From: Coprenecus sp902388455
Lineage (GTDB): Bacteria; Bacteroidota; Bacteroidia; Bacteroidales; UBA932
Direction: 5' to 3'
DNA length: 64,000 nucleotides
NCBI GenBank assembly: GCA_963931615.1
Contig: OZ007032.1
Coordinates: 2,604,001 to 2,668,000 of the forward strand
The notes below the pieces were generated by a model. That model ran no database searches. It was not told the DNA's origin and saw only the letters and a program-made list of their open reading frames with translations. Below, in pieces: positions 33,618 to 41,342 of this stretch. Made by a program: the position numbers and the translations under genes. The number at the start of each line of letters is the position of its first letter. Positions within the stretch are counted from its first letter, which is position 1.

Positions 33618-34649
33618 ATGATGAAAAAACTTCTTTTGCTCGCATCAGCCATTATCGCAGTCATCGGCTGCGGACAGAATCAGAACGGAAAGGGATACAC
33701 ATTGGTGAAGGAATTCCCTGTGGAGGAGACTCTTGAGCCGGTCAAAGTCATCCACTACGACCCGGTCGAGAGCAATATCCTCGCGCTGTTCAGGGCCGGG
33801 GACTGGTGGATATCGCAGAACATACAGAACTACAGCGGGGAGTCGGGCAAATGCTTCTCGCTGCTGGACGGGGACTTCCGGACTGTGGTGCAGTTCGGCA
33901 CGTGGGGACGCGGACCACAGGAGTTCATCGGCCCATCGTACCACGGATATGAAGGCATGAAGGGCGACTCTATAGTCATCACGGTGAGGGACTGGACTAT
34001 GGGCAGGCTGATACGGCTGACGGCCCACACCGGGGACGGAGGCTACCGCACAGAGCTCATCCAGGACTTCCACAAGAGCATGAGGGCCATCCATCCGCTC
34101 GGCCAGGGACGCTGGCTCTGCAATGCGGACAACAACCGATACTACACGACCGACTCCCAAGGGACCGTCAAGACCTACCTTGAAGGCTGGGGCGAAGGCG
34201 TCAACGAAGCCCTCGAAGCCGAAATCACCTACCAGCCTCCGCAGCTCACAAGCGAGACTGTCTCCCCCGACCGCTCCCGCCTGCTGATTTACAGCATCAC
34301 ATGGCCGGTCCTCTATCTGCACTCCCTCGACACTGGAGAGCGTCTGGCTGAAGTGTACGTGGACTACAGTCCCGACGATATCGCCTCCAGCAGCTACTCC
34401 GCCGACATCTCCTACAACCCAGCTGAATACCTCGGAGACCATATCGTGGGCATGATCAACGACGAAGGCGGATACAGCCCCGTCCCCTCGCGTATCGTCA
34501 TATTCGACCTGGACCTGAAGCCCGAAGCATCCTACAGCATCGCCCCGGCCAATTATTCCGCCATCGACCCCGCCACCGGCATCCTCGCCACCATCTCCTA
34601 CAACGAGGAGACCATCAGCCTCTACGACCTCTCCGAGTGGCTGAATTAA
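33618..34649 (+). CDS. 6-bladed beta-propeller lipoprotein
   Basis: 343 aa from the ATG at 33618; an open frame from 33435 runs back through repeats and is not coding. Signal MMKKLLLLASAIIAVIGC has the lipobox Cys at residue 18. The mature protein has the repeated-strand pattern of 6-bladed TolB-like propellers of Bacteroidota (FRAGDWWISQNIQNYSG; VQFGTWGRGPQEFIGP; VSPDRSRLLIYSITWPVLYLHSLDTGERLA) and ends ISLYDLSEWLN. It is a clear paralogue of the gene at 42467: both carry ...E.L.PV..[IM].YDPV...L, .RAGD.WI and the same end, YDLSEWL. It stands alone, without a neighbouring regulator, after the repeat region. Function unknown. Confidence 0.85.
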   Translation: MMKKLLLLASAIIAVIGCGQNQNGKGYTLVKEFPVEETLEPVKVIHYDPVESNILALFRAGDWWISQNIQNYSGESGKCFSLLDGDFRTVVQFGTWGRGPQEFIGPSYHGYEGMKGDSIVITVRDWTMGRLIRLTAHTGDGGYRTELIQDFHKSMRAIHPLGQGRWLCNADNNRYYTTDSQGTVKTYLEGWGEGVNEALEAEITYQPPQLTSETVSPDRSRLLIYSITWPVLYLHSLDTGERLAEVYVDYSPDDIASSSYSADISYNPAEYLGDHIVGMINDEGGYSPVPSRIVIFDLDLKPEASYSIAPANYSAIDPATGILATISYNEETISLYDLSEWLN

Positions 34650-34666
34650 TCTTAAAAAATTAAGAT
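34649..34666 (+). terminator. Weak hairpin after the beta-propeller gene
   Basis: ATCTTAA (34649-34655) pairs with TTAAGAT (34660-34666) around AAAA. It is AT-only in the stem and lacks a clean T-run, so termination is uncertain. Confidence 0.3.
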
Positions 34667-34674
34667 ATAATCGT

Positions 34675-34682
34675 TATTTTTG
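34675..34682 (+). promoter_or_regulatory. -7 box (TATTTTTG) of the DUF3791/DUF3990 cluster
   Basis: An exact TAnnTTTG, 8 bases before the ATG at 34691. Confidence 0.5.
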
Positions 34683-34690
34683 TACCCATC

Positions 34691-34930
34691 ATGAGTAACT
34701 TGATTGAATTATCACATACAGAAATCGTTCTCGCCTTCGCTGCATTCTGCATTGAGAGTACTGCCAGACGGCTTGGGAAGTCTTATATGGAGATATACGA
34801 GCGGATGAAGAAAGTGAGGATGATAGACGATTTCATCATTCCGTGCTACGATGCGCTCCATACCCAAAGCCGTGAGTGTGTTACAGATGATATGATTGAG
34901 TATCTGAACAATAAAGAAACACAGAGATGA
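34691..34930 (+). CDS. DUF3791-family small protein
   Basis: 79 aa, helical, cytoplasmic. Marks of the family are EIVLAFAAFCIESTARRLGKS and DDFIIPCYDALHTQSRECVTDDMIEYL. The stop overlaps the start of the DUF3990-type gene by four bases (ATGA, 34927-34930), which implies translational coupling. The position next to an ART-like toxin candidate suggests an antitoxin or accessory role. No biochemical role is established to my knowledge. Confidence 0.8.
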   Translation: MSNLIELSHTEIVLAFAAFCIESTARRLGKSYMEIYERMKKVRMIDDFIIPCYDALHTQSRECVTDDMIEYLNNKETQR

Positions 34931-35413
34931 TTACGGTATATCATGGAGGTACCCAGACCGTGGAGCAGCCGGTCTGCATGTTCGGCAGAGAGAACTTGGA
35001 CTTTGGCCGTGGATTCTACATAACACCTCTGCTGAAACAGGCCTCCGACTGGGCTGCCGCTACTGCCAAACGCCGGAACAGCAGTGCTCTCATCAACGTC
35101 TACAGTTTAGACAGAGAAGCTGTTATCAAAGAAGGCAAATGCAGGATATTCAACGCATACGACCATGAATGGCTGGACTTCATAGTCGCCAGCCGCCGCG
35201 GCCTCAACCCTGCCGCCCCGTACGATATACATAGAGGGCGGAGTTGCAAACGACCGTGTCATAGACACGATAAACCTTTATATGGCCGGATTGATGGACT
35301 CCGATACAGCTCTGCGCAGACTTGCGATGCACCGGCCAAACAACCAATTCTGCCTGTTAAATCAGGTACTTACCGACAAATATCTCATCTATGAGCGGAC
35401 AGAACACATTTAA
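34927..35413 (+). pseudogene. DUF3990 ADP-ribosyltransferase-like protein, frameshifted
   Basis: The first 100 residues match DUF3990: VYHGGTQTVEQP, then FGRENLDFGRGFYITPLLKQASDWAA, which resembles the NAD-binding core of ADP-ribosyltransferase-like folds. Then comes WLDFIVASRRGLNPAAPYDI. At about 35229 one extra A (GATATACATAGAG where GATATCATAGAG is expected) shifts the frame. The +1 frame restores the family tail GGVANDRVIDTINLYMAGL...RRLAMHRPNNQFCLLNQVL up to TAA at 35411-35413. The frame as written instead runs to 35394 with unrelated residues. The toxin-like protein is therefore probably inactivated by a single insertion, unless the base is a sequencing error. Confidence 0.8.
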
Positions 35414-35642
35414 CGATCCCGTCAAGTCTCCTGAGATTCAGGAAACCATCCTGAGCAACCGCATAGGCATCATATCGGCGGAACTTTCCAAAAGGCTCAG
35501 GATATCCCCCTCCGATGCTCTGCAGCTGTTCTACGGCAGCAAGACATGCGCCGACCTGCACGACAAAGAGACAGGCCTGTATCTCTACGGAGACCTGTAT
35601 ATCGCCGACGAATTCATCAGAGAATATCAGGATAAAATATGA
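35391..35642 (+). CDS. Small DUF3791-like protein downstream of DUF3990
   Basis: 83 aa, helical. The core NRIGIISAELSKRLRISPSDALQLFYGSKTCADLHDKETGLYLYGDLYIADEFIREYQ resembles the small partner proteins found with DUF3990. It overlaps the restored DUF3990 frame by 23 bases and ends in an ATGA overlap with the glycosyltransferase start (35639-35642). With DUF3791 in front, the order small protein / DUF3990 / small protein looks like one toxin-antitoxin-like operon. Confidence 0.7.
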   Translation: MSGQNTFNDPVKSPEIQETILSNRIGIISAELSKRLRISPSDALQLFYGSKTCADLHDKETGLYLYGDLYIADEFIREYQDKI

Positions 35643-37009
35643 ACCGGGTACTGATCATAACCTACTACTGGCCGCCGACAGCCGGCTCGGGCGTGCAGCG
35701 GTGGCTGAAAATGTCCAAATATCTGCCGCAGTACGGGTGGCAGCCGGTCATCTACACTCCTGAGAATCCGGAGGCCGGAATGACGGATGAATCCCTGCTG
35801 AGGGACATCGCTCCGGAAGCGGAGGTCATCAAGCGGCCCATCCTCGAACCGTACGCTGTATTCAACGCCCTTACAGGCAATAAGGGGAAAAATTCCGGGA
35901 AGGCTTCGGCCGGGTCGGGCGCCGTCAACCCCATCAACGCCGTCGGCCACAAGTCTCCCCTGATGCGCCTCTCCCTATGGCTCAGGGCCAATGTCTTCGT
36001 CCCCGACCCCCGCTTCCTGTGGATCCGGCCCTCCGTCAGGTTCCTGAAACAATACCTCCGCGAGCATCCCGTCGACGCCATCGTCAGCACCGGCCCGCCC
36101 CATTCGATGCACCTGATAGCAAGGGCCCTGCACCGTTCGACCGGCATCCCCTGGACAGCCGATTTCCGCGACCCGTGGACCCGGATATTCTACTTCAAAC
36201 ACCTTCCGCTGACCCGCCGGAGCCGGAAGAGGTACGCCGCCATGGAGCTCTCGGTGCTGCGCGAGGCAGACCATGTGGTGGCCGTCACGGACAATATGGT
36301 ACGGGACTTCCTGGAGGAACTGGAAGCAGATAAAAAGCGCGGCGCCTCAGGACGGCAGACTGCCGGTGACAGCTCTGAGACTGAGCAGAAAAACAAATTC
36401 CACGTCATCGAGAACGGCTACGACGAGGCAGATTTCACCGGCATCACTGCCGCAGAGCTCCCGGCAGGATTCAACCTCGTGCACACTGGCCTCTTCTCCG
36501 CGGAGGGCAATCCCCGCAGGCTCTGGAAGGTCCTCGCGGAGCTCTGCCGCGACCTCCCGGGCTTCGGCCGCGACCTGCATCTGACATTTGCCGGAAAGAC
36601 TGACCCGGAGATCCTCGCCGCAGTGCGTGAGGCCGGTCTGGGCGACCGCCTGACCGACCGGGGCTACATCCCCCACCACGAGGCCAACCGCCTGCAGAAG
36701 GCCGCCGACCTGCTCCTGCTGCCCCTGCGCGAGGAGCCCGAGGCCGCCGGCATTCTCACAGGAAAATACTTCGAATACCTCGCCGCCGGCCGCCCCATAG
36801 CCGCATTCGGTCCTCACGGCAGCGTCCTGGAGCGTTCCCTCGCCGCCACCCGCACCGGACGGATATTCGACTGGGAAGAGGAAGTCCCGCTGAAGGAGTA
36901 CCTGACGGCCCTGTACACCCGCACCCTCACATTTAGCCCCGACCCCGGAGCCATCTCCGCCTACACCCGCCGCTCCCTCGCCGGCCGCTACGCTGAAGTC
37001 CTGCTGTAA
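35639..37009 (+). CDS. GT4-like glycosyltransferase
   Basis: 456 aa GT-B-fold glycosyltransferase of the family-1/4 type. The N-terminal acceptor domain begins RVLIITYYWPPTAGSGVQRWLKMSKYLPQYGW (glycine loop). STGPPHSMHLIARALHR...WTADFRDPW is characteristic of Bacteroidota sugar transferases. The C-terminal donor domain contains VIENGYDEADF, FAGKTDPEILAAV, GYIPHHEANRLQKAADLLLLPLREEP and GKYFEYLAAGRPIAAFG (the E-x-nucleotide-sugar motif region). It likely acts in polysaccharide or glycan assembly at the cytoplasmic membrane. It is translationally coupled to the preceding small gene although functionally unrelated to it. Confidence 0.88.
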   Translation: MNRVLIITYYWPPTAGSGVQRWLKMSKYLPQYGWQPVIYTPENPEAGMTDESLLRDIAPEAEVIKRPILEPYAVFNALTGNKGKNSGKASAGSGAVNPINAVGHKSPLMRLSLWLRANVFVPDPRFLWIRPSVRFLKQYLREHPVDAIVSTGPPHSMHLIARALHRSTGIPWTADFRDPWTRIFYFKHLPLTRRSRKRYAAMELSVLREADHVVAVTDNMVRDFLEELEADKKRGASGRQTAGDSSETEQKNKFHVIENGYDEADFTGITAAELPAGFNLVHTGLFSAEGNPRRLWKVLAELCRDLPGFGRDLHLTFAGKTDPEILAAVREAGLGDRLTDRGYIPHHEANRLQKAADLLLLPLREEPEAAGILTGKYFEYLAAGRPIAAFGPHGSVLERSLAATRTGRIFDWEEEVPLKEYLTALYTRTLTFSPDPGAISAYTRRSLAGRYAEVLL

Positions 37010-37023
37010 ACGCGCATGACGTC

Positions 37024-38283
37024 TTATTCCAGCAGCCACTCCGCGGCCGGCAGGACTTCTATGGCCCTGCCGCCTGGAATAGGAATGGACTCCTTTTCGT
37101 CCCGCGTGACGATAACCATTCTTTCTAAATTCTCAAGCCGGTCCAACTTCATCAGGGCGCTTACCTCCCTGTCTTTAGTATCGGCATCACTTAGGGTTAC
37201 ACATGCCTGTACGGCATATTTCTCATCCGGGACGTAAAAGTCCACCTCTGAATTCCGGCTGTAGTAGTACAGCCTGTCCCCATACTTTCTGAACAGATGG
37301 ACTGCACACAGATTCTCCAACAGAGGGGATTCTGTACCTGTAAGGAAAATACTCAAAAGACCATTGTCAACGAAATAATGCTTCTTTACAGTCTCGCGCT
37401 CGACAAATTTTGACGCATAATTCTCAAGCGCCAGAACGACATACGCATCCTTCGCTGCCTCCACATACTGGATAACCGACGCTGTCGTCGTACTTGTTCC
37501 GGTACCTTTTATCAAGTTGGCTATCCTGTTGTACGCTATCGGCTTCGTAACACTCTCCGCCAGACGCTTAAGAGTCATTCGCAACGCCATTTCGTTCTTT
37601 ATCCTATTTCTCAGGATAATATCATTCAGCAGTATCTTCTCATACACGTCATTCAGCCAGCGGCGCTTGTTCCTGTACAACAGAAGTTCGGGGAAACCTC
37701 CCCAAAGCATATACTGCTCCAGCATCTGATACACAGTGAATCTCTCTGACCCGAATGCCCATTCACGGCCAGGTACGATGCCCTGAGCCCCAAGATACTC
37801 GGCAAAGGAATACGGATATATCTTCTCATCGGTGAAGCGGCCGCCCAATGTAGTATGAATATCACGGCTGAGCATCCTGGCATTGCTGCCTGTGATATAG
37901 ACGGTATATTTCTGATTGGCAAGCCTTCTCGCAAAATGCTCCCATCCGTCAATATTCTGAATCTCATCGAACAGAAATATCGGTTTATACTGGTACGCAG
38001 ACATGTAGGCCTGCAGAATCGTATCGAAATCCTGATATGTCATCTCCAGCAGACGCTCGTCGTCAAAATCGATGTACACGAGTTCCTCAAGTTGAAGCCC
38101 CTGAGCCAGAAGCTGCTTGGCCCGCTTGTAGAGCATGTAGGACTTGCCGGCCTGGCGGACACCCACAAGAACATACCTGCCGTGATCCTCAAACTCAAAA
38201 GGCCTGTCGTAGAGCTCGACATCCCTGATTGTTTCCTGCCCTTCCCGTATCAGTAAACGGAAAACTTCTTTTGTTACTGCCAT
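37024..38283 (-). CDS. AAA_14/DUF4143 ATPase (fourth locus)
   Basis: 419 aa from the ATG at 38283. Walker A is VGVRQAGKSYMLYK near 40-52, Walker B PIFLFDEIQNIDGW near 100, and the sensor YTVYITGSNARMLS. The DUF4143 part has YMLWGGFPELLLYRNK, then DVYEKILLNDII and HYFVDNGLLSIFL. The C-terminal nuclease-like site appears degraded: NSEVDFYVPDEKYAVQACVTLSD has the Asp but lacks the E-x-K seen in the loci at 12000 and 27184. It is lower in GC than its flanks. Degenerate AT-rich repeats (38308-38361) fill the divergent promoter region shared with the TPR-HTH regulator. Confidence 0.9.
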   Translation of the reverse strand: MAVTKEVFRLLIREGQETIRDVELYDRPFEFEDHGRYVLVGVRQAGKSYMLYKRAKQLLAQGLQLEELVYIDFDDERLLEMTYQDFDTILQAYMSAYQYKPIFLFDEIQNIDGWEHFARRLANQKYTVYITGSNARMLSRDIHTTLGGRFTDEKIYPYSFAEYLGAQGIVPGREWAFGSERFTVYQMLEQYMLWGGFPELLLYRNKRRWLNDVYEKILLNDIILRNRIKNEMALRMTLKRLAESVTKPIAYNRIANLIKGTGTSTTTASVIQYVEAAKDAYVVLALENYASKFVERETVKKHYFVDNGLLSIFLTGTESPLLENLCAVHLFRKYGDRLYYYSRNSEVDFYVPDEKYAVQACVTLSDADTKDREVSALMKLDRLENLERMVIVTRDEKESIPIPGGRAIEVLPAAEWLLE

Positions 38284-38294
38284 TCTTTTTTATG

Positions 38295-38302
38295 CAAAGA
38301 TA
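38295..38302 (-). promoter_or_regulatory. -7 box (TATCTTTG) of the fourth ATPase
   Basis: An exact TAnnTTTG on the minus strand, 12 bases before the ATG at 38283. The -33 region falls in the AT-rich repeats. Confidence 0.5.
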
Positions 38303-38307
38303 AAAAT

Positions 38308-38361
38308 ATTTATCCATAATAAATAAAATTATGCATATTTATTTATCATAAATAAATGCAT
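38308..38361. repeat. Degenerate AT-rich inverted and direct repeats
   Basis: TGCATATTTATTTAT (38332-38346) and ATAAATAAATGCA (38348-38360) form an inverted repeat. The half ATTTAT..ATAAATAA..ATGCAT also appears as a looser direct copy at 38308-38336. It lies between the divergent ATPase and regulator promoters. Confidence 0.7.
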
Positions 38362-38385
38362 TGTCATTCTAAGGACAAAATTTCC

Positions 38386-38393
38386 TATTTTTG
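38386..38393 (+). promoter_or_regulatory. -7 box (TATTTTTG) of the second TPR-HTH regulator
   Basis: An exact TAnnTTTG, 9 bases before the ATG at 38403. It decides against the upstream in-frame TTG at 38391. A weak ATTG lies at 38360-38363. Confidence 0.55.
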
Positions 38394-38402
38394 TGCAGTA
38401 AA

Positions 38403-39974
38403 ATGAACAGACTGCTGAAGTTACCGGTTATCGCCGCTGTCCTGCTGACAGCAGCCTCCTGCTCCGTCAACCGGAGGCAGGCGGAGAAGGCACGCGAGCT
38501 GTTCTCCCACGGGATGGAGATGGTGGAGCTCGGCGGAGGGGAGATGGCGATGAGCGACTTCAAGAAGGCGGAGCCGATACTGGCGGAGATAGGGGACACG
38601 GCCGGGCTCGGGGAGGTAAATTATGCGATAGCGGAACTATATCAGAACAGTGTGGTCAATCAGGGCGAGGCGGTGGAAAGGTACCGAAAGGCCCTGAAGT
38701 ACTTCGAGGCGGCTGGGCTGGCGGGCAGAGTGGCGGACACTCACCTGGCCTTGGCGAGGATGCTGCTGCCGGACTCGGTGGACGCGGCCCTGTATCACTT
38801 AGGTATCGGCAACGACCTGTTTCCACTGACCCTCGACCGGAGCGACCGCCTGTCTGCATACGGACTCTACGCCTACGCCGGAGTCATACGCCAGGACTAC
38901 CGCAGCGCCGTATCGTATGTATCCCGCGCATTGTCCGAATACGGCTGGTCGGCGGCCACACCGTCAGAAAAAGACCTGTACAACAACCTTTTCTACCTTG
39001 CATCCACCGCATACGCCGCACTCGGACAGACCGACTCGGCCGCATTGTTCCGCGACAGGCTTGTAGTCAGCAACGCCGTGGACAGCCTGAACTGGTACCT
39101 GACCCAGGCCGGCATCTCCCAGGCCCTCGGCGACTGGAAGTCGGTACACACGTTCGAGACCCGGACCCGGATAATAGCAGACAGCATCGAGCAGGCCGGC
39201 TACCGGGAGCAACTGGCGGCGGCTGAGATGAAATATGACTTCTTCCGGCTGAGGGAGGAGCTGTATCAGCGCAAGATACACAATATGACCGTCGCGATGT
39301 TTCTCCTTACATGGCTCGCGGCTGCAGTCATAGTGGCCGTAATCTTCATCATCCTGTACCGCAATCAGAAATCCAGGGCAATGGAGCAGGCCGCTCTCGC
39401 CGGAAGGGTCAGGGACGAGCTTATCCGCCGTCAGGACGAGGTCCGCGAGCTGCAGGAAAAGATGCGGAGGACATCCGAGCGGCAGTCGCAGGAAGAGAAC
39501 GACCTCAGGGCCATCACGGCCGCCCTGAGGCAGACCGCCACGGCCAAGAAGGAGCTGCTGGCATTCTCTGAGGACCTGCTGGGAGTCACCAAGGAGCTGG
39601 CCGACATCTACTACGTCCATGAGGAATCCCCCGAGCACATCTCCCGCAAGGTCAAGGAAGTGCTGCATTCCAAGCTGACGCAGGAGGCCACCTTCGCCCG
39701 TATAGGGGATATCGTCGAGGCCGCATGGCCGGGCCTGCTGCCTAAGCTGTATGCGGAATACCCCTGGCTCAAGGACGAGGACCGCAGGCTGATAGCCCTG
39801 ATGTGCTGCGGCTTCTCCGGCAACGCCATCAGCGTCATCCTGAACATCCCGCCGAAGAGCCTCAACGTGCGCAAGAGCCGCATCGCCCGCCGCATGGAAA
39901 TAGACACCCGGCTCTCCTCCTGGCTGAGGGAAATCACCGAGAACTACCCGGAAGACGGCAGAAAAAACAGCTGA
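38403..39974 (+). CDS. Membrane-bound TPR-HTH transcriptional regulator (paralogue)
   Basis: 523 aa from the ATG at 38403. Signal/lipobox-like N terminus (VIAAVLLTAASC, Cys near 21); TPR-like helices to about 290 (ARELFSHGMEMVELGGGEMAMSDFKKAEPIL; AERYRKALKYFEAAGL-type repeats); one membrane helix near 300-320 (AMFLLTWLAAAVIVAVIFIIL); a coiled coil; and a C-terminal HTH (EDRRLIALMCCGFSGNAISVILNIPPKSLNVRKSRIARRM). It has the same architecture as the gene at 2279 and shares its HTH signature. Three exported proteins follow on the same strand (DUF4221 and two beta-propellers). A palindrome TGTTGCAT-N9-ATGCAACA just ahead of their promoter is a candidate operator. Confidence 0.82.
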   Translation: MNRLLKLPVIAAVLLTAASCSVNRRQAEKARELFSHGMEMVELGGGEMAMSDFKKAEPILAEIGDTAGLGEVNYAIAELYQNSVVNQGEAVERYRKALKYFEAAGLAGRVADTHLALARMLLPDSVDAALYHLGIGNDLFPLTLDRSDRLSAYGLYAYAGVIRQDYRSAVSYVSRALSEYGWSAATPSEKDLYNNLFYLASTAYAALGQTDSAALFRDRLVVSNAVDSLNWYLTQAGISQALGDWKSVHTFETRTRIIADSIEQAGYREQLAAAEMKYDFFRLREELYQRKIHNMTVAMFLLTWLAAAVIVAVIFIILYRNQKSRAMEQAALAGRVRDELIRRQDEVRELQEKMRRTSERQSQEENDLRAITAALRQTATAKKELLAFSEDLLGVTKELADIYYVHEESPEHISRKVKEVLHSKLTQEATFARIGDIVEAAWPGLLPKLYAEYPWLKDEDRRLIALMCCGFSGNAISVILNIPPKSLNVRKSRIARRMEIDTRLSSWLREITENYPEDGRKNS

Positions 39975-40035
39975 AATCTGCCGATGCAACTTTTGCGGAG
40001 GTTTTTCTCCGAGTATACTTCGCAGATTATCACGA

Positions 40036-40060
40036 TGTTGCATCTTGACTCCATGCAACA
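40036..40060. promoter_or_regulatory. Candidate operator palindrome
   Basis: TGTTGCAT (40036-40043) and ATGCAACA (40053-40060) form a perfect 8-bp inverted repeat around 9 bases, ending 7 bases before the -33 box at 40068. A further half-site, GATGCAAC, lies near 39983. The position suits an activator or repressor site for the upstream HTH protein. It is not a terminator, since no T-run follows. Confidence 0.45.
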
Positions 40061-40067
40061 AACCGGA

Positions 40068-40099
40068 TTTGCATTTTCCTACCCCGCGCTGTACTTTTG
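40068..40099 (+). promoter_or_regulatory. Consensus promoter of the DUF4221 gene
   Basis: TTTG (40068-40071), a 20-base spacer, then TACTTTTG (40092-40099). The coding start is at 40116. Confidence 0.75.
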
Positions 40100-40115
40100 C
40101 GGAAAATTCAAGACC

Positions 40116-41342
40116 ATGACCCGACTCCTGAGAATCCTTTCCGCAGTATCAGCACTTCTGCTCTCCGTCCTTCCGCCAGTTGTGGCGCAGCACGGCAGAA
40201 CGGACAGGATTATCATCCACAGGACCAATCCTGAGGGCATGGACTCTTCCCTCTCCTCCCGGAATGCCGGTGCCGCCTCCGTGGCATTCGACACCTCCGG
40301 CATCTACACCTGGTCATACCCTGCGGCCGACTCCCTGACCCTGGTGAGAAAAGGGAACTTCGCCATTCCATGTGCGGCCCGCCCGCACATGACCGTCTTC
40401 TTTGACCCCGGCACATCGGATTTCTACTGGTATGACATCTACTCGCACGACGGGGGCAGGATTATCCGCCACAACCTCATCTCTAAGGCAACCGACACCG
40501 TGATAACGGATATCCGGGCTGCAATCAACCCTAACAGCATGAATATCGTTTCCGAGGACTCGATATTTCTGCTGAACTCCAATATCCAACGCATATTCCT
40601 GATCGACAGCAGCGGAGAGACGAGGAAGACCCTGCCGCTGCATTCCTCGGCCACGATTTTCCCCGGAGGCTCCGGGCAACCGTACTTAGACGGAGGAAAT
40701 CTGTACTATGTCGTAAACGACTACCGACGGCTGTATTCCACCTACTGTCTGTATCCAGGCCCGTTTCCCAGAAAGACGAGACAAGAGGCCTTAGTACCGT
40801 ATCCGGGACTCTATAAGGATTATACAGGCTATGGATATATGCTGATGAGCAACCCTTATTCCGCGTACGATCCGGACCGGGGGCAGATAGTCGTGGGATA
40901 TCCTCCCGACGGCCACATCTACGTATTCTCGCTCCAGGACCATTCCCTCCGGAAATACACGGTGGAAAGCAGGGATGCCGTGCCGGTAGAGCCGTTTACA
41001 GCCGGCAAGTGGCGTCTGGACATAGAGCATTTCAGGTCGCAGACCACATACGCCAATATCCTCTACGACTGCTGGAGAGACCTGTACTACAGGATAGTGG
41101 AGCGCAGCACCCCGATGCCGGGGGTGGAGATGAGCGAGAGGGCCAAAAGGCTCTCGGTAATCATTATGGATACTGATTTCCGGATACTCGGGGAAAGTGA
41201 GATAGCAGAGGACATCCATGCCTGTTTCCGCTACACCTGCTTCGTATCTGAGGAGGGACTGAACATCCAGCTTCTGGACCCGGATACGGACAGGATGACC
41301 TTCGCCACATACGCAACAACTGTAAAACACCATAGACAATGA
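40116..41342 (+). CDS. DUF4221-like exported protein
   Basis: 408 aa from the ATG at 40116 (MTRLLRILSAVSALLLSV), placed just after a consensus promoter; the open frame from 39984 is rejected. It has a signal peptide cleaved around VVAQHG, with no lipobox. The mature part is a beta-rich, propeller-like protein consistent with DUF4221: FFDPGTSDFYWYDIYSHDGGRI, IVSEDSIFLLNSNIQRIFLID, YPGLYKDYTGYGYMLMSNPYSAYDPDRGQIVVGYP and YDCWRDLYYRIVERS. It overlaps the next gene by four bases (ATGA, 41339), so both are made together. Function unknown; family members occur with beta-propeller lipoproteins in Bacteroidota. Confidence 0.75.
   Translation: MTRLLRILSAVSALLLSVLPPVVAQHGRTDRIIIHRTNPEGMDSSLSSRNAGAASVAFDTSGIYTWSYPAADSLTLVRKGNFAIPCAARPHMTVFFDPGTSDFYWYDIYSHDGGRIIRHNLISKATDTVITDIRAAINPNSMNIVSEDSIFLLNSNIQRIFLIDSSGETRKTLPLHSSATIFPGGSGQPYLDGGNLYYVVNDYRRLYSTYCLYPGPFPRKTRQEALVPYPGLYKDYTGYGYMLMSNPYSAYDPDRGQIVVGYPPDGHIYVFSLQDHSLRKYTVESRDAVPVEPFTAGKWRLDIEHFRSQTTYANILYDCWRDLYYRIVERSTPMPGVEMSERAKRLSVIIMDTDFRILGESEIAEDIHACFRYTCFVSEEGLNIQLLDPDTDRMTFATYATTVKHHRQ

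Noticed and set aside
33260..33664. Minus-strand 134-codon frame with repeated FRPV..TTAA segments
   Set aside because: It reads only through the 40-bp and 27-bp repeats, lacks a plausible start, and has no counterpart at copy 1 of the repeat.
39984..40115. N-terminal extension of the DUF4221 gene
   Set aside because: It contains the operator-like palindrome and the full consensus promoter at 40068-40099. The ATG at 40116 gives a proper signal peptide.
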